A stretch of DNA of 64,000 bases from positions 1 through 64,000 of the forward strand of contig CAZOLJ010000012.1 in assembly GCA_964580575.1 (NCBI GenBank), written 5' to 3'. Shown one piece after another: positions 53,247 through 61,720 of this stretch (position 1 is its first letter; each line of letters opens with the position of its first letter). The position numbers were made by a program, and so were the translations under genes. Source of the DNA: CAVPDE01 sp964580575. GTDB taxonomy: Bacteria; Desulfobacterota; DSM-4660; Desulfatiglandales; HGW-15. Under the pieces are notes generated by a model. It made no database searches and was not told the origin of the DNA. It saw only the letters and a list, made by a program, of their open reading frames with translations.

Positions 53247-54425
53247 CTAAAAGCCGGTGGTGATCCACTGAGGAATAAGGTTCTTATGGCACTGGGTCAG
53301 GAAATAGTCGTCGGTCATTCCGGCAACAAAGTCCCTCACCACCGCGGCCTTGGAGGTTTGGTTCCGGTAATCCGGGGACATGCCGGCGAGGAATTCTTTG
53401 TCAATGTCTGAGTCCTGATTTCCTGTCTCCAGGTCGCGAAGATACTTCTCAAAGAGTAGCTGAAACATGATTTTGATCTTTGGAGTCTGTTTCTTGACTC
53501 TGTCGTTCATGTAGATCCGCTCGTGGTTGAAAGCCTTGAGCCGCACAAGAGCCTGGCTCACCTCCACACTGAAGGCGACGTGGTCTTTTCCAAGGCTGCC
53601 GGACACCAGGTCTTCCACAAGCGTGTACACGATGGTTCCATTGGTGTCTCCCAGGACCTGCCGACAGGAGGCCGGTAGGTCTTCTCGGGTGATCAGTCCA
53701 AGCCGGATCGCGTCCTCGATGTCGCGGCCCACATAGCTGATCGTGTCCGCCATGCGAACCACACACCCTTCCAGGGTCATGGGAGGAATATCCCTCGTGG
53801 GGTCGCTTTCCTGGGCCTTCATTTCGCGATCCATTCGTTCAAAGGTTTTTGCCCTGTCAGGCGAAAGGCTCCGGGTGTGGATCTCTCCGTTGTGGCAGAG
53901 AATCCCGTCCAACACCTGGAGGGTGAGGTTCCAGCCTCTGCCCTTTCGTTCGATGTGTTCGAGAAAACGGACTCCCTGAATGTTGTGGAAAAAATGTCCT
54001 AGACCTGCATCTTGGCAGAGCTCGGACAGGAACCGCTCCCCATCGTGACCGAAAGGCGGATGACCGATGTCATGCCCCAGAGCGATCGCCTCAATCAAGT
54101 CCTCGTTCAGGCCGAGGAGGCGGCCGATGGTTCTGGACACCTTTGAGACCAGCTGGACGTGCAGCACCCGGTGGGTAATGTGGTCATTTTTGATCAGGTA
54201 AAAAACTTGAGTTTTATCAATGTATCGCGAGTAGGCAAGGGAATGAAGGATTCGATCTCCATCCAAGGAGAAATTCTGCCGGTGGCCGGCGAGGATCATT
54301 TCCTCTTCCGTCCTTCTCAGGGCGTTCCGGCTCAAACAGGCAAAAGGGGAGAAGCGTTCTTCCTCTTTCCTGTCGAGGTCGATCTTCAAGTCTTTCAGGC
54401 GAACCGTTTTATCCAAAGGATCCAT
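53247..54425 (-). CDS. deoxyguanosinetriphosphate triphosphohydrolase-like HD protein
   Basis: A 392-residue HD-domain hydrolase that converts dGTP (or other dNTPs) to nucleoside plus triphosphate. Metal motif HDIGHPPFGHDGE (about 118-130), an upstream R/H site in HITHRVLHVQLVSKVSRTIG and the downstream Asp in RMADTISYVGRD (about 225). The size is typical of dGTPase-like proteins of group 2. It has a weak ribosome binding site. Confidence 0.85.
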   Translation of the reverse strand: MDPLDKTVRLKDLKIDLDRKEEERFSPFACLSRNALRRTEEEMILAGHRQNFSLDGDRILHSLAYSRYIDKTQVFYLIKNDHITHRVLHVQLVSKVSRTIGRLLGLNEDLIEAIALGHDIGHPPFGHDGERFLSELCQDAGLGHFFHNIQGVRFLEHIERKGRGWNLTLQVLDGILCHNGEIHTRSLSPDRAKTFERMDREMKAQESDPTRDIPPMTLEGCVVRMADTISYVGRDIEDAIRLGLITREDLPASCRQVLGDTNGTIVYTLVEDLVSGSLGKDHVAFSVEVSQALVRLKAFNHERIYMNDRVKKQTPKIKIMFQLLFEKYLRDLETGNQDSDIDKEFLAGMSPDYRNQTSKAAVVRDFVAGMTDDYFLTQCHKNLIPQWITTGF

Positions 54426-54515
54426 TTCTCGTCTCTACAGAAGGCGATGATCTCGTGAAAAGCCGTCCCCCCGTTGAAAAACGGGGTCCAGGGGTTTTCT
54501 GAGCCTATAAGAATA

Positions 54516-54544
54516 CTGGATTCCGGCTTCCGCCGGAATGACGG
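54516..54544. repeat. GGATTCC-family hairpin, copy 3
   Basis: CTGGATTCCGGC followed by GCCGGAATGACGG, the shortest copy of the family (others at 7596-7674 and 48111-48191). Confidence 0.65.
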
Positions 54545-54677
54545 AAACCCGCGTTCAGGACTTCTTGTGAGTCCATCAAATACGATTGCCCCCGTCAATG
54601 CGGGACACCTGTGCAAGGATGATTATACTATATCGGCCTATGGACCGGCAGGTCAATGGGGTACAAAAACTTTTTTG

Positions 54678-54706
54678 TTGAAAAAGGTCAACACAACTGC
54701 TAAAAA
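54678..54706 (+). promoter_or_regulatory. candidate rpsB promoter
   Basis: TTGAAA (54678-54683), 17 bases, TAAAAA (54701-54706); each hexamer matches consensus at four positions. About 190 bases before rpsB. Confidence 0.4.
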
Positions 54707-54902
54707 ATTACGTTTATTATTTAGCCATAGGATAGGATGGCACAGGAAAAGGTTTGCCTCAAGGAGACTTTTGAGGAGTATCTCTAATTCGCACGTTCAG
54801 GAAAGCCCCGGTGCCTGAGAACGTTAGACAGGAGGAGGTCCTGAGCGGAGGAGAAACCGAGGGCAGGAGAGGAAAAGCTCCGCCCAAAAACAGGAGGAGT
54901 CA

Positions 54903-55751
54903 ATGGCAGCAAGCATCAGCATGAAGGAGCTTTTGGAAGCCGGCGTTCATTTCGGTCATCAGACCAGACGCTGGAACCCGAAGATGAAAACCTACATCTT
55001 CGGATCACGAAACGGCATTCACATTATCGATCTTCAGAAGACCGTGTCCCTTTTTGCCACGGCCTATGACTTTGTCGTTCGCACGGTGGCGGAGGGGTAT
55101 CCGGTCCTCTTCGTGGGTACCAAAAAGCAGGCTCACGACGCGATCACAGAAGAGAGCGAACGCTGTGGGATGTTCTATACGGTCAACCGGTGGCTGGGCG
55201 GGACCCTCACCAATTTTCAGACGATCCGGAAGAGTGTGGCGCGGTTAAAAGAGCTGGACAGCATGAAAGCCGACGGCTCTCTGAACCGATATACCAAGAA
55301 AGAAGCCATGAAACTGGAAAAAGAACTCGCTAAGCTGGAAAAGAACCTGGGCGGTATCAAAAACATGGACGAACTGCCCGGTGCGGTGTTCATCGTGGAT
55401 CCCAAGAAGGAATACATTGCCGTGCAGGAGACCCGGAAGCTGGGGATTCCCCTGGTCGCGATTGCGGATACCAACTGCGACCCCGACGACATCGATTACA
55501 TCATTCCAGGAAACGATGACGCGATCCGAGCCATCCGGTTGATCACCTCGAAGATCGCGGATGCCTGCATCGAAGGGCACAACCTGGCTGAAGAACGGTT
55601 GAGGGCTGAGACGGACGTGGAGAAGGAAAAAGAGGAAGTCAAAGTGGAACCCGTTCCTGCGGCCGAGGGGGAAAAGAAGGGACCTGAAATCATCGTGCTC
55701 CCCAAAAGAGAAGAAGACGAAGACAACGACAGCCTGATGGAGGAAGAATAA
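54903..55751 (+). CDS. rpsB: 30S ribosomal protein S2
   Basis: A 282-residue small-subunit protein. Typical opening MKELLEAGVHFGHQTRRWNPKMKTYIFGSRNGIHIIDLQKT. Residues about 230-282 form an acidic, low-complexity tail (ending EEDEDNDSLMEEE) beyond the normal length of about 240. First gene of the conserved translation/lipid cluster, 1 base before tsf. Confidence 0.97.
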   Translation: MAASISMKELLEAGVHFGHQTRRWNPKMKTYIFGSRNGIHIIDLQKTVSLFATAYDFVVRTVAEGYPVLFVGTKKQAHDAITEESERCGMFYTVNRWLGGTLTNFQTIRKSVARLKELDSMKADGSLNRYTKKEAMKLEKELAKLEKNLGGIKNMDELPGAVFIVDPKKEYIAVQETRKLGIPLVAIADTNCDPDDIDYIIPGNDDAIRAIRLITSKIADACIEGHNLAEERLRAETDVEKEKEEVKVEPVPAAEGEKKGPEIIVLPKREEDEDNDSLMEEE

Positions 55752-55752
55752 A

Positions 55753-56358
55753 TTGGATATCAACGCCACATTAGTCAAGGAACTGAGAGAAAAGACCGGC
55801 GTCGGCATGATGGACTGCAAAAAGGCGCTCCAGGAAAGCAAGGGAGACCTGACGCTGGCTGTTGAGTACCTGAGGAAAAAGGGGATTGCCACGGCAAAAA
55901 AGAGGGGAGGAAGAGCAACCTCCGAAGGCCAGGTGACCGCCTACATCCACCCGGGAGCCAAGATCGGAGTTCTTGTGGAAGTGAACTGTGAAACAGACTT
56001 TTCCGGTAAAACAGAGGACTTCACCGCCTTTGTGAAAAACATCGCCATGCAAATCGCTGCAGCGAATCCCCTTTCCGTGGACCGGGAGGGGATCCCCGCT
56101 GACGTGCTGGAGAAAGAAAGAGAGATTTACGTCACGCAGGCCAAGGAGTCGGGCAAGCCGGACAAGGTGATCGACAAGATTGTGGAAGGCAAGGTGACGA
56201 AGTTCTACTCCGAAGCCTGTTTGCTCGAACAGCCGTATGTGAAAAATCCGGACATCACGGTTCAGGACCTGCTAAACGAGCTCATGGCCAAGACAGGGGA
56301 GAACATCGTGATCCGCCGGTTTACGCGATACCAGCTGGGAGAGCCGGATGAGCGTTAA
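55753..56358 (+). CDS. tsf: elongation factor Ts
   Basis: A 201-residue short-type EF-Ts, the guanine exchange factor for EF-Tu. Opening LVKELREKTGVGMMDCKKAL; the middle has YIHPGAKIGVLVEVNCETDF. It starts at TTG 55753 with GGAGG just before, inside the end of rpsB. Overlaps pyrH by 11 bases. Confidence 0.95.
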   Translation: MDINATLVKELREKTGVGMMDCKKALQESKGDLTLAVEYLRKKGIATAKKRGGRATSEGQVTAYIHPGAKIGVLVEVNCETDFSGKTEDFTAFVKNIAMQIAAANPLSVDREGIPADVLEKEREIYVTQAKESGKPDKVIDKIVEGKVTKFYSEACLLEQPYVKNPDITVQDLLNELMAKTGENIVIRRFTRYQLGEPDER

Positions 56359-57079
56359 GAAGCCCCGGTTCGAGCGCATTCTGCTCAAGTTGAGCGGAGA
56401 GGCGCTGATGGGCAATAAGCCTTACGGCGTGGATCCTTCGGTCCTCAAGAGTGTGGCCGCGGAGATCCAGCTTGTCCATGACCTCGGAGTGGAAATCGGA
56501 ATCGTGATCGGCGGCGGCAATATTTTCCGGGGGCTGCACGCCTCGGATTACGGCATGGGACGGGTGGCTGCCGACCACATGGGCATGCTGGCCACCGTGA
56601 TGAACGCGATCGCCCTTGGGGAGGCGCTCTCTCAAAGGGGAGCGGAAGCGAGAATCATGTCCGCCATCGAGATGAACAAGGTCGCCGAGCCTTACATCCG
56701 ACAGAAGGCGGTCACCCACCTGCGACGGGGGAGAATCGTCCTTTTCGGCGCAGGCACAGGCAACCCCTATTTCAGCACGGACACGGCAGCTGCTCTCAGA
56801 GCCATGGAGATCAACGCCGAGATCCTCTTGAAGGCCACGAAGGTGGACGGCGTTTACAGCGCGGATCCTGAAAAGGTCTCCTCCCCGCAGTTTTTTCCGC
56901 ACCTGACCTATCAGGAATTTCTGAAGAAGAATCTTCAAGTGCTGGATATGACGGCGGTGGCTCTGGCCATGGGGCAGAACCTGCCCATCGTAGTGTTCAA
57001 TCTCAGGAAGAAAGGCAATATCAAGCGAGTGACTCTTGGACAGAAGGTGGGGACCATCATTTCAGGGAGATCGCGATGA
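56348..57079 (+). CDS. pyrH: UMP kinase
   Basis: A 243-residue amino-acid-kinase-fold enzyme making UDP from UMP. Motifs LLKLSGEALMG (about 12), IGGGNIFRG (about 56) and DHMGMLATVMNAIAL (about 75). GGGAGAG precedes the start, inside tsf. Overlaps frr by 4 bases. Confidence 0.96.
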   Translation: MSVKKPRFERILLKLSGEALMGNKPYGVDPSVLKSVAAEIQLVHDLGVEIGIVIGGGNIFRGLHASDYGMGRVAADHMGMLATVMNAIALGEALSQRGAEARIMSAIEMNKVAEPYIRQKAVTHLRRGRIVLFGAGTGNPYFSTDTAAALRAMEINAEILLKATKVDGVYSADPEKVSSPQFFPHLTYQEFLKKNLQVLDMTAVALAMGQNLPIVVFNLRKKGNIKRVTLGQKVGTIISGRSR

Positions 57080-57633
57080 AAGAAGAAATCCTTTCCGAAT
57101 GTCGGCAGACCATGCAGAAAACCATTGATGCGCTCAAGAAGGACTTCATCAGAATCCGGACCGGTCGCGCCTCGACCGCCTTGCTGGACGGCATCCGGGT
57201 GAATTGCTATGAAACCCAGATGCCGATCGATCAAGTGGCTTCCCTGTCCGTGCCTGAAAGCCGGCTCATCACGATCAAGCCCTGGGATCCGTCCATCATC
57301 GCAGAAATAGAAAAGAGCATCCTCAAGTCCGAGCTCGGGCTCACCCCCATTAACGACGGAAAAATCATAAGGATTCCCGTGCCCCCTTTGAGCGAGAGCC
57401 GAAGGAAGGAACTGGCCAAGATGGCGAAGAAGATGGCGGAAGAGGGAAAAATCGGTGTGCGAAACCACCGCCGGGAAGCCAACGAGCTGCTGAAAGAGCT
57501 GAAAAACGAAAAGGAGATCTCAGAGGACGAGCTGTTTCGCGCGCAGGAGGAGGTTCAGAAGCTGACCGACGATTTCATCAAGAAGATCGATGAAGTCACT
57601 GCGGAAAAAGAAAAAGAAATCCTGGAATTTTGA
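57076..57633 (+). CDS. frr: ribosome recycling factor
   Basis: A 185-residue protein of normal length that splits post-termination ribosomes with EF-G. Family sequence RTGRASTALLDGIRV and VPESRLITIKPWD. Overlaps pyrH and uppS by 4 bases each. Confidence 0.96.
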   Translation: MKEEILSECRQTMQKTIDALKKDFIRIRTGRASTALLDGIRVNCYETQMPIDQVASLSVPESRLITIKPWDPSIIAEIEKSILKSELGLTPINDGKIIRIPVPPLSESRRKELAKMAKKMAEEGKIGVRNHRREANELLKELKNEKEISEDELFRAQEEVQKLTDDFIKKIDEVTAEKEKEILEF

Positions 57634-58412
57634 AGCCCTCGATCCAGCGCCTCAACATGGAAACCTTGGACCTGCAAAAGCTGCCGCAACACGTTGCGAT
57701 CATCATGGACGGTAACGGCCGGTGGGCCAAACAACGGGGCATGAACCGCATCCGGGGCCACGAGGAGGGCGCGGAGTCGGTGAGGGCGATTGTCCGGGCA
57801 AACCGGGAGATCGGGATCCCTTGGCTCACCCTGTATGCCTTTTCCGAAGAGAACTGGAGGAGACCAAAAGTCGAAGTCGAAGCCCTCATGGTGCTCTTGA
57901 AGCGGTTTCTCCAATCCGAAGTGAAGGAAATGCTCCACAATGGAATTCGCTTTGAGGCGATCGGAAGGCTTCACAAGCTCCCGCAGGATGTTCAGAGAAC
58001 ACTCCGAGAGACGGCGGAGCAGACGGCCCACCAACGGAACATGGTGCTGACCCTTGCTCTCAGTTACGGCGGCAGGCAGGAGATGACGGACGCGGTCCGG
58101 AAGATGGTTCAAAGAGTGGAAGCCGGAGAAATCCATTCCTCCGACATCAGCGAAGCCCTTGTTTCGGAACACCTCTACACGGCGAACATGCCTGACCCGG
58201 ATCTGCTCATTCGAACCAGCGGGGAGTGCCGTGTCAGCAATTTCCTTCTCTGGCAGATCGCCTACGCCGAGATCTACATGACTCCGACCTACTGGCCTGA
58301 CTTCAGGAAGGAGCAGTACGTCGAAGCCCTGATCGAGTACCAGAAAAGAGAGCGGCGCTTCGGCGCCACAGGAGACCAGGTGACTCTCTCCAGGGAAGAG
58401 CGCGATGATTAG
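57630..58412 (+). CDS. uppS: undecaprenyl diphosphate synthase
   Basis: A 260-residue cis-prenyltransferase that makes the lipid carrier for peptidoglycan and LPS. Catalytic MDGNGRWAKQRG (about 28), and RTSGECRVSNFLLWQIAYAE (about 195). TTG 57630 overlaps the frr stop; ATG 57657 is an alternative start that would still keep the domain. Its stop TAG (58410-58412) lies at the left end of a palindromic repeat. Confidence 0.95.
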   Translation: MKPSIQRLNMETLDLQKLPQHVAIIMDGNGRWAKQRGMNRIRGHEEGAESVRAIVRANREIGIPWLTLYAFSEENWRRPKVEVEALMVLLKRFLQSEVKEMLHNGIRFEAIGRLHKLPQDVQRTLRETAEQTAHQRNMVLTLALSYGGRQEMTDAVRKMVQRVEAGEIHSSDISEALVSEHLYTANMPDPDLLIRTSGECRVSNFLLWQIAYAEIYMTPTYWPDFRKEQYVEALIEYQKRERRFGATGDQVTLSREERDD

Positions 58413-58550
58413 CAGTCTGCTGAAAAACGCCCATCTGCGTCGTTATCCTCATTCCTCGTCATTGCGGCGTACCTCTATGTACGCCTCACTCCTCGGAATT
58501 TCGGATGCCTTGCCGCTGAGCGTTTTTGATCAGCCTGCCAAGCAGGTGTT
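58409..58550. repeat. palindromic element between uppS and cdsA
   Basis: Imperfect terminal arms GCAGTCTGCTGAAAAACGC (about 58414-58432) and GCGTTTTTGATCAGCCTGC (58520-58538), 16 of 19 matching when inverted. The centre has a hairpin GGCGTAC-CTCTAT-GTACGCC (58466-58485). It resembles a short repeat family I recall from other deltaproteobacterial genomes. It supplies the uppS stop and pushes cdsA downstream. Confidence 0.75.
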
Positions 58551-58595
58551 TTGGAGCAATTTGCTAGCCAACCTGAGGGAGCGAGAATTCTCAAG

Positions 58596-59393
58596 ATGGC
58601 GCATCTGAAGAGATGGCTCACTGCTTTGATTGCCATCCCCATTCTGATTTACCTCATCGGGTTCGGCCCGCGCTGGCTGTTCTATTTCCTGTTGTTTGCG
58701 GTCTCGTGCATCTGTCTTTATGAGTTTTTCCTCCTCACCTCTCCGAAAATGCCCCGAATCCCCAGGGCGCTCGCCTATGCTCTTTGCTCTTTCTTCCCGG
58801 CTCTTTTTTCTCAGGGGTTGATCCACCTCGCTTTTGCGGTTCTGTGTTTCACCCTGATGATCGTTCTAAGCTTCTATCTCTTCTCCGAACCGGGGCGCAA
58901 GAAAGACGTTTTCGAAGGCACCGCAGCCGTAACTTTGGGGTTTCTGTACGCGGGCCTTCCGCTCTCCCTGCTCGTTCTCGTGGACCGGACTCCGAGAGGA
59001 AATCTGTGGATTTTCCTTCTCCTCGCCATTATATTTCTAGGCGATACTGCGGCCCTTTATTGCGGCCGGCTTCTGGGAAAGCACAAACTCTATGTGACGG
59101 TAAGTCCTGGGAAGACGTGGGAAGGCGCGGTCGGGGGTTTCGTTGTCAGTGTGCTGGCAGGGGTCTTTTTTTCTCAGATCTTCGATCTCCATCCATCCGT
59201 GAGCACGATTGCTGTGGTGTCCGGAGTGATCGCGATCGCCGGCCAGGTCGGCGACCTCGTGGAGTCGATGATCAAGAGGAATCACGGGGTGAAAGATTCA
59301 GGAAAGATCCTTCCGGGACACGGCGGTTTTCTTGACCGCGTGGATGCGCTCCTGTTCGCCATCCCGGTCCTGTATGTGTTTGTTATGTGGTGA
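58596..59393 (+). CDS. cdsA: phosphatidate cytidylyltransferase
   Basis: A 265-residue inner-membrane enzyme making CDP-diacylglycerol. It has about eight helices and the C-terminal CDS signature KDSGKILPGHGGFLDRVDALL (about 228-248). ATG 58596 is chosen because the helix region starts at once; a TTG at 58551 would add 15 residues. Next comes the word repeat at 59406. Confidence 0.92.
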   Translation: MAHLKRWLTALIAIPILIYLIGFGPRWLFYFLLFAVSCICLYEFFLLTSPKMPRIPRALAYALCSFFPALFSQGLIHLAFAVLCFTLMIVLSFYLFSEPGRKKDVFEGTAAVTLGFLYAGLPLSLLVLVDRTPRGNLWIFLLLAIIFLGDTAALYCGRLLGKHKLYVTVSPGKTWEGAVGGFVVSVLAGVFFSQIFDLHPSVSTIAVVSGVIAIAGQVGDLVESMIKRNHGVKDSGKILPGHGGFLDRVDALLFAIPVLYVFVMW

Positions 59394-59405
59394 AGGAAGA
59401 ACAAT

Positions 59406-59507
59406 TGGAGTAATGGAGTATCGGAAGATTGGAGTAGTGGAGTATTGGAGTACTGGAGTGTTGGGTTTTACCGTTACTCCATTGCTCCATCCCTCCAATA
59501 CTCCATG
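59406..59507 (+). repeat. period-8 words and inverted block after cdsA
   Basis: Left block: GGAGTAAT, GGAGTATC, GGAAGATT, GGAGTAGT, GGAGTATT, GGAGTACT, GGAGTG (59407-59460). Right block (59473-59507): TTACTCCA, TTGCTCCA, TCCCTCCA, ATACTCCA. They can pair into a stem of about 35 bp with mismatches. It starts 13 bases after the cdsA stop. Confidence 0.8.
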
Positions 59508-59581
59508 AGGATAAGTTCACGGGCCGTACCCCGGCACTTGTACAGATCTATTTGCTAACTTCAGAGACGGAGCCTATTTTC

Positions 59582-60544
59582 ATGGGTCCTAACTTTTTCG
59601 ATACTGCGAGAATCCTGGTGACCGGGGGTGCGGGGTTCCTGGGATCCCACTTGTGCGAGAAGCTGTTGTCGCAGGGACATTACGTGATCTGCCTGGACAA
59701 CTATTTCACTGGGCGGAAGCGTAACCTTTTCCATCTCCTCGGCAACCCTTCTTTTGAAGTGATCCGCCATGACCTGGTGAACCCCATTTTCCTGGAAGTG
59801 GACCAAATCTATAACCTGGCCTGTCCGGCTTCCCCTGTTCATTATCAGTACAATCCGGTGAAGACCGTCAAGACGGCAGTGATGGGGGCCATCCACATGC
59901 TGGGACTGGCCAAGAGGGTCAAGGCAAAGATCCTGCAGGCTTCCACCAGCGAGGTTTACGGCGACCCTTCGGTTCACCCGCAGACGGAAAGTTACTGGGG
60001 CAATGTGAACACCATCGGACTCAGAGCCTGTTACGATGAAGGAAAGCGATGCGCGGAGACGCTCTTCTTTGACTACCACCGGCAAAACAAAGTCAACATC
60101 CGCGTCGTGAGGATCTTCAACACTTACGGGCCCCGCATGCACCCCAACGACGGCCGGGTGATCAGCAACTTCATCATGCAGGCCTTGAGGAATGAGCCTG
60201 TCACGATTTTCGGAGACGGCCTTCAGACCCGTTCTTTCTGCTACGTGGAGGACATGGTTGAAGGAATCGTAGCCATGATGAACGGCCCCGATGACTTCGT
60301 GGGGCCGGTCAACCTGGGAAACCCCGGGGAATACAGCATGCTGGAGCTCGCCGAAAACATTGTCCGGCTCACCGGGTCCAAGAGCGGCATCGAATTCAGG
60401 CCATCGCCCATGGACGATCCCAGGAGACGGCAGCCGGATATCACCCTGGCCAAAGAAAAGCTGGGGTGGGCACCTGGGGTGGAGCTCCAGGAAGGGTTGG
60501 AAAAGACCATTGCCTACTTCAGGGAAATCCTTGGCGGCGCATGA
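59582..60544 (+). CDS. UDP-glucuronate decarboxylase (UDP-xylose synthase type)
   Basis: A 320-residue NAD-dependent SDR-fold enzyme converting UDP-glucuronate to UDP-xylose. NAD motif GGAGFLGSHL (about 15-24), catalytic Tyr-Lys in YDEGKR (about 150-155) preceded by SYWGNVNTIGLRA, and the extended Q-rich HPQTE segment. ATG 59582 has GGAG 9 bases upstream. It interrupts the usual cdsA-dxr order and overlaps dxr by 4 bases, so it is now part of the operon. It supplies pentose for surface polysaccharide. Confidence 0.88.
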   Translation: MGPNFFDTARILVTGGAGFLGSHLCEKLLSQGHYVICLDNYFTGRKRNLFHLLGNPSFEVIRHDLVNPIFLEVDQIYNLACPASPVHYQYNPVKTVKTAVMGAIHMLGLAKRVKAKILQASTSEVYGDPSVHPQTESYWGNVNTIGLRACYDEGKRCAETLFFDYHRQNKVNIRVVRIFNTYGPRMHPNDGRVISNFIMQALRNEPVTIFGDGLQTRSFCYVEDMVEGIVAMMNGPDDFVGPVNLGNPGEYSMLELAENIVRLTGSKSGIEFRPSPMDDPRRRQPDITLAKEKLGWAPGVELQEGLEKTIAYFREILGGA

Positions 60545-61716
60545 AAAGAATTGCCATCCTCGGTTCTACGGGCTCCATCGGATGCAGTTCCCTCAGAGTG
60601 ATCGAGGCGCATCCTGAATCGTATCAGGCCGCGGCTCTGGCAGCGGGAAAGAACATGGATCTTCTCGCTGAACAGGTTCGAAAGTTCAGACCCCTGGAAG
60701 TGGCTGTTTTAGGCGATCAGGAGGCCGAGAGCCTCAAGAAACGCATTGACGGCGGACACAGAACGAGGATTGTTTCCGGCATAGATGGATTTATCCATCT
60801 TGCCACCCTGGAGGAGGTGGACACCGTTATTTCGGCCATCACCGGTGCGGCAGGTCTCGTTCCGACCTATGCAGCTATCAAAGCCGGGAAAAACATCGCC
60901 CTGGCCAACAAAGAAACCATGGTCATGGCCGGCTCTCTGGTGATCGAGGAGGTGAGGAGAAGGGGAGTGGCCCTTCTCCCTGTGGACAGTGAACACAGCG
61001 CCATTCTCCAGTGTCTCCAGGGCCACCCGAGAGAGGATGTGCGGAGGGTTATCCTCACGGCTTCCGGCGGCCCCTTTAAAGACTTCACCTATGAAGAGAT
61101 GGAAAAGGTGACCCCGGAGCAGGCCCTGAAACACCCCAACTGGAACATGGGGCCGAAGATCACGGTGGACTCGGCCACCTTGATGAACAAAGGTCTTGAA
61201 CTGATCGAGGCAAAGTGGCTCTTCGGGTTGGACATTCACCAGATCCACATTCTCATTCATCCCCAGAGTGTGGTTCACTCCATGGTGGAGTACAAGGACG
61301 GGTCGATCATTGCCCAAATGGGAATCCCGGACATGATCACGCCCATCTCCTATGCCTTGTCCTATCCGCGGCACGTGGGCACCACGCTCCCCGCCCTGGA
61401 CCTGGAGCAGGTTGGGACCCTTGGGTTCATGAAACCGGACACAGGGAAATTCCGATGTCTCGATCTGGCGTTGAGAGCGGCGGAAATCGGGGAGAGTATG
61501 CCCGCTGTTTTGAACGGGGCCAATGAAGTGGCTGTGGATCTCTTTCTTCGATGGAGAATCGGGTTTCTTCAGATCCCTTCCCTCATCGAAAAAACGATGA
61601 AGGCTCATACCCCTTTTGTCATCGACAGCATCGAGAAGGTGATGGAGGCCGATGCCTGGGCGAGACAGAGGGCCGCGGAATTCGCTGAAGCACATAGATA
61701 TTTTGGTAGAGGTTAA
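60541..61716 (+). CDS. dxr: 1-deoxy-D-xylulose 5-phosphate reductoisomerase
   Basis: A 391-residue NADPH enzyme, second step of the MEP isoprenoid pathway. Motifs ILGSTGSIGCSSL (about 5-17), ANKETMVMAG, DSEHSAILQCL (about 150) and WNMGPKITVDSATLMNKGLELIEA (about 200-225). ATG 60541 overlaps the upstream stop (ATGA). Confidence 0.96.
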   Translation: MKRIAILGSTGSIGCSSLRVIEAHPESYQAAALAAGKNMDLLAEQVRKFRPLEVAVLGDQEAESLKKRIDGGHRTRIVSGIDGFIHLATLEEVDTVISAITGAAGLVPTYAAIKAGKNIALANKETMVMAGSLVIEEVRRRGVALLPVDSEHSAILQCLQGHPREDVRRVILTASGGPFKDFTYEEMEKVTPEQALKHPNWNMGPKITVDSATLMNKGLELIEAKWLFGLDIHQIHILIHPQSVVHSMVEYKDGSIIAQMGIPDMITPISYALSYPRHVGTTLPALDLEQVGTLGFMKPDTGKFRCLDLALRAAEIGESMPAVLNGANEVAVDLFLRWRIGFLQIPSLIEKTMKAHTPFVIDSIEKVMEADAWARQRAAEFAEAHRYFGRG

Positions 61717-61720
61717 GCCA

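Larger units (their letters stand above)
54426..54902. other. divergent region with repeat and rpsB leader
   Basis: No gene. A GGATTCC-family hairpin lies at 54516-54544. The rpsB leader from about 54710 contains GCGGAG/CTCCGC arms near 54850-54890 and a strong AGGAGG site before ATG 54903. I do not recognise a known S2-binding leader. Confidence 0.4.

Noticed and set aside
58405..58608. 67-residue reading frame between uppS and cdsA
   Set aside because: It is only the translation of the palindromic repeat.
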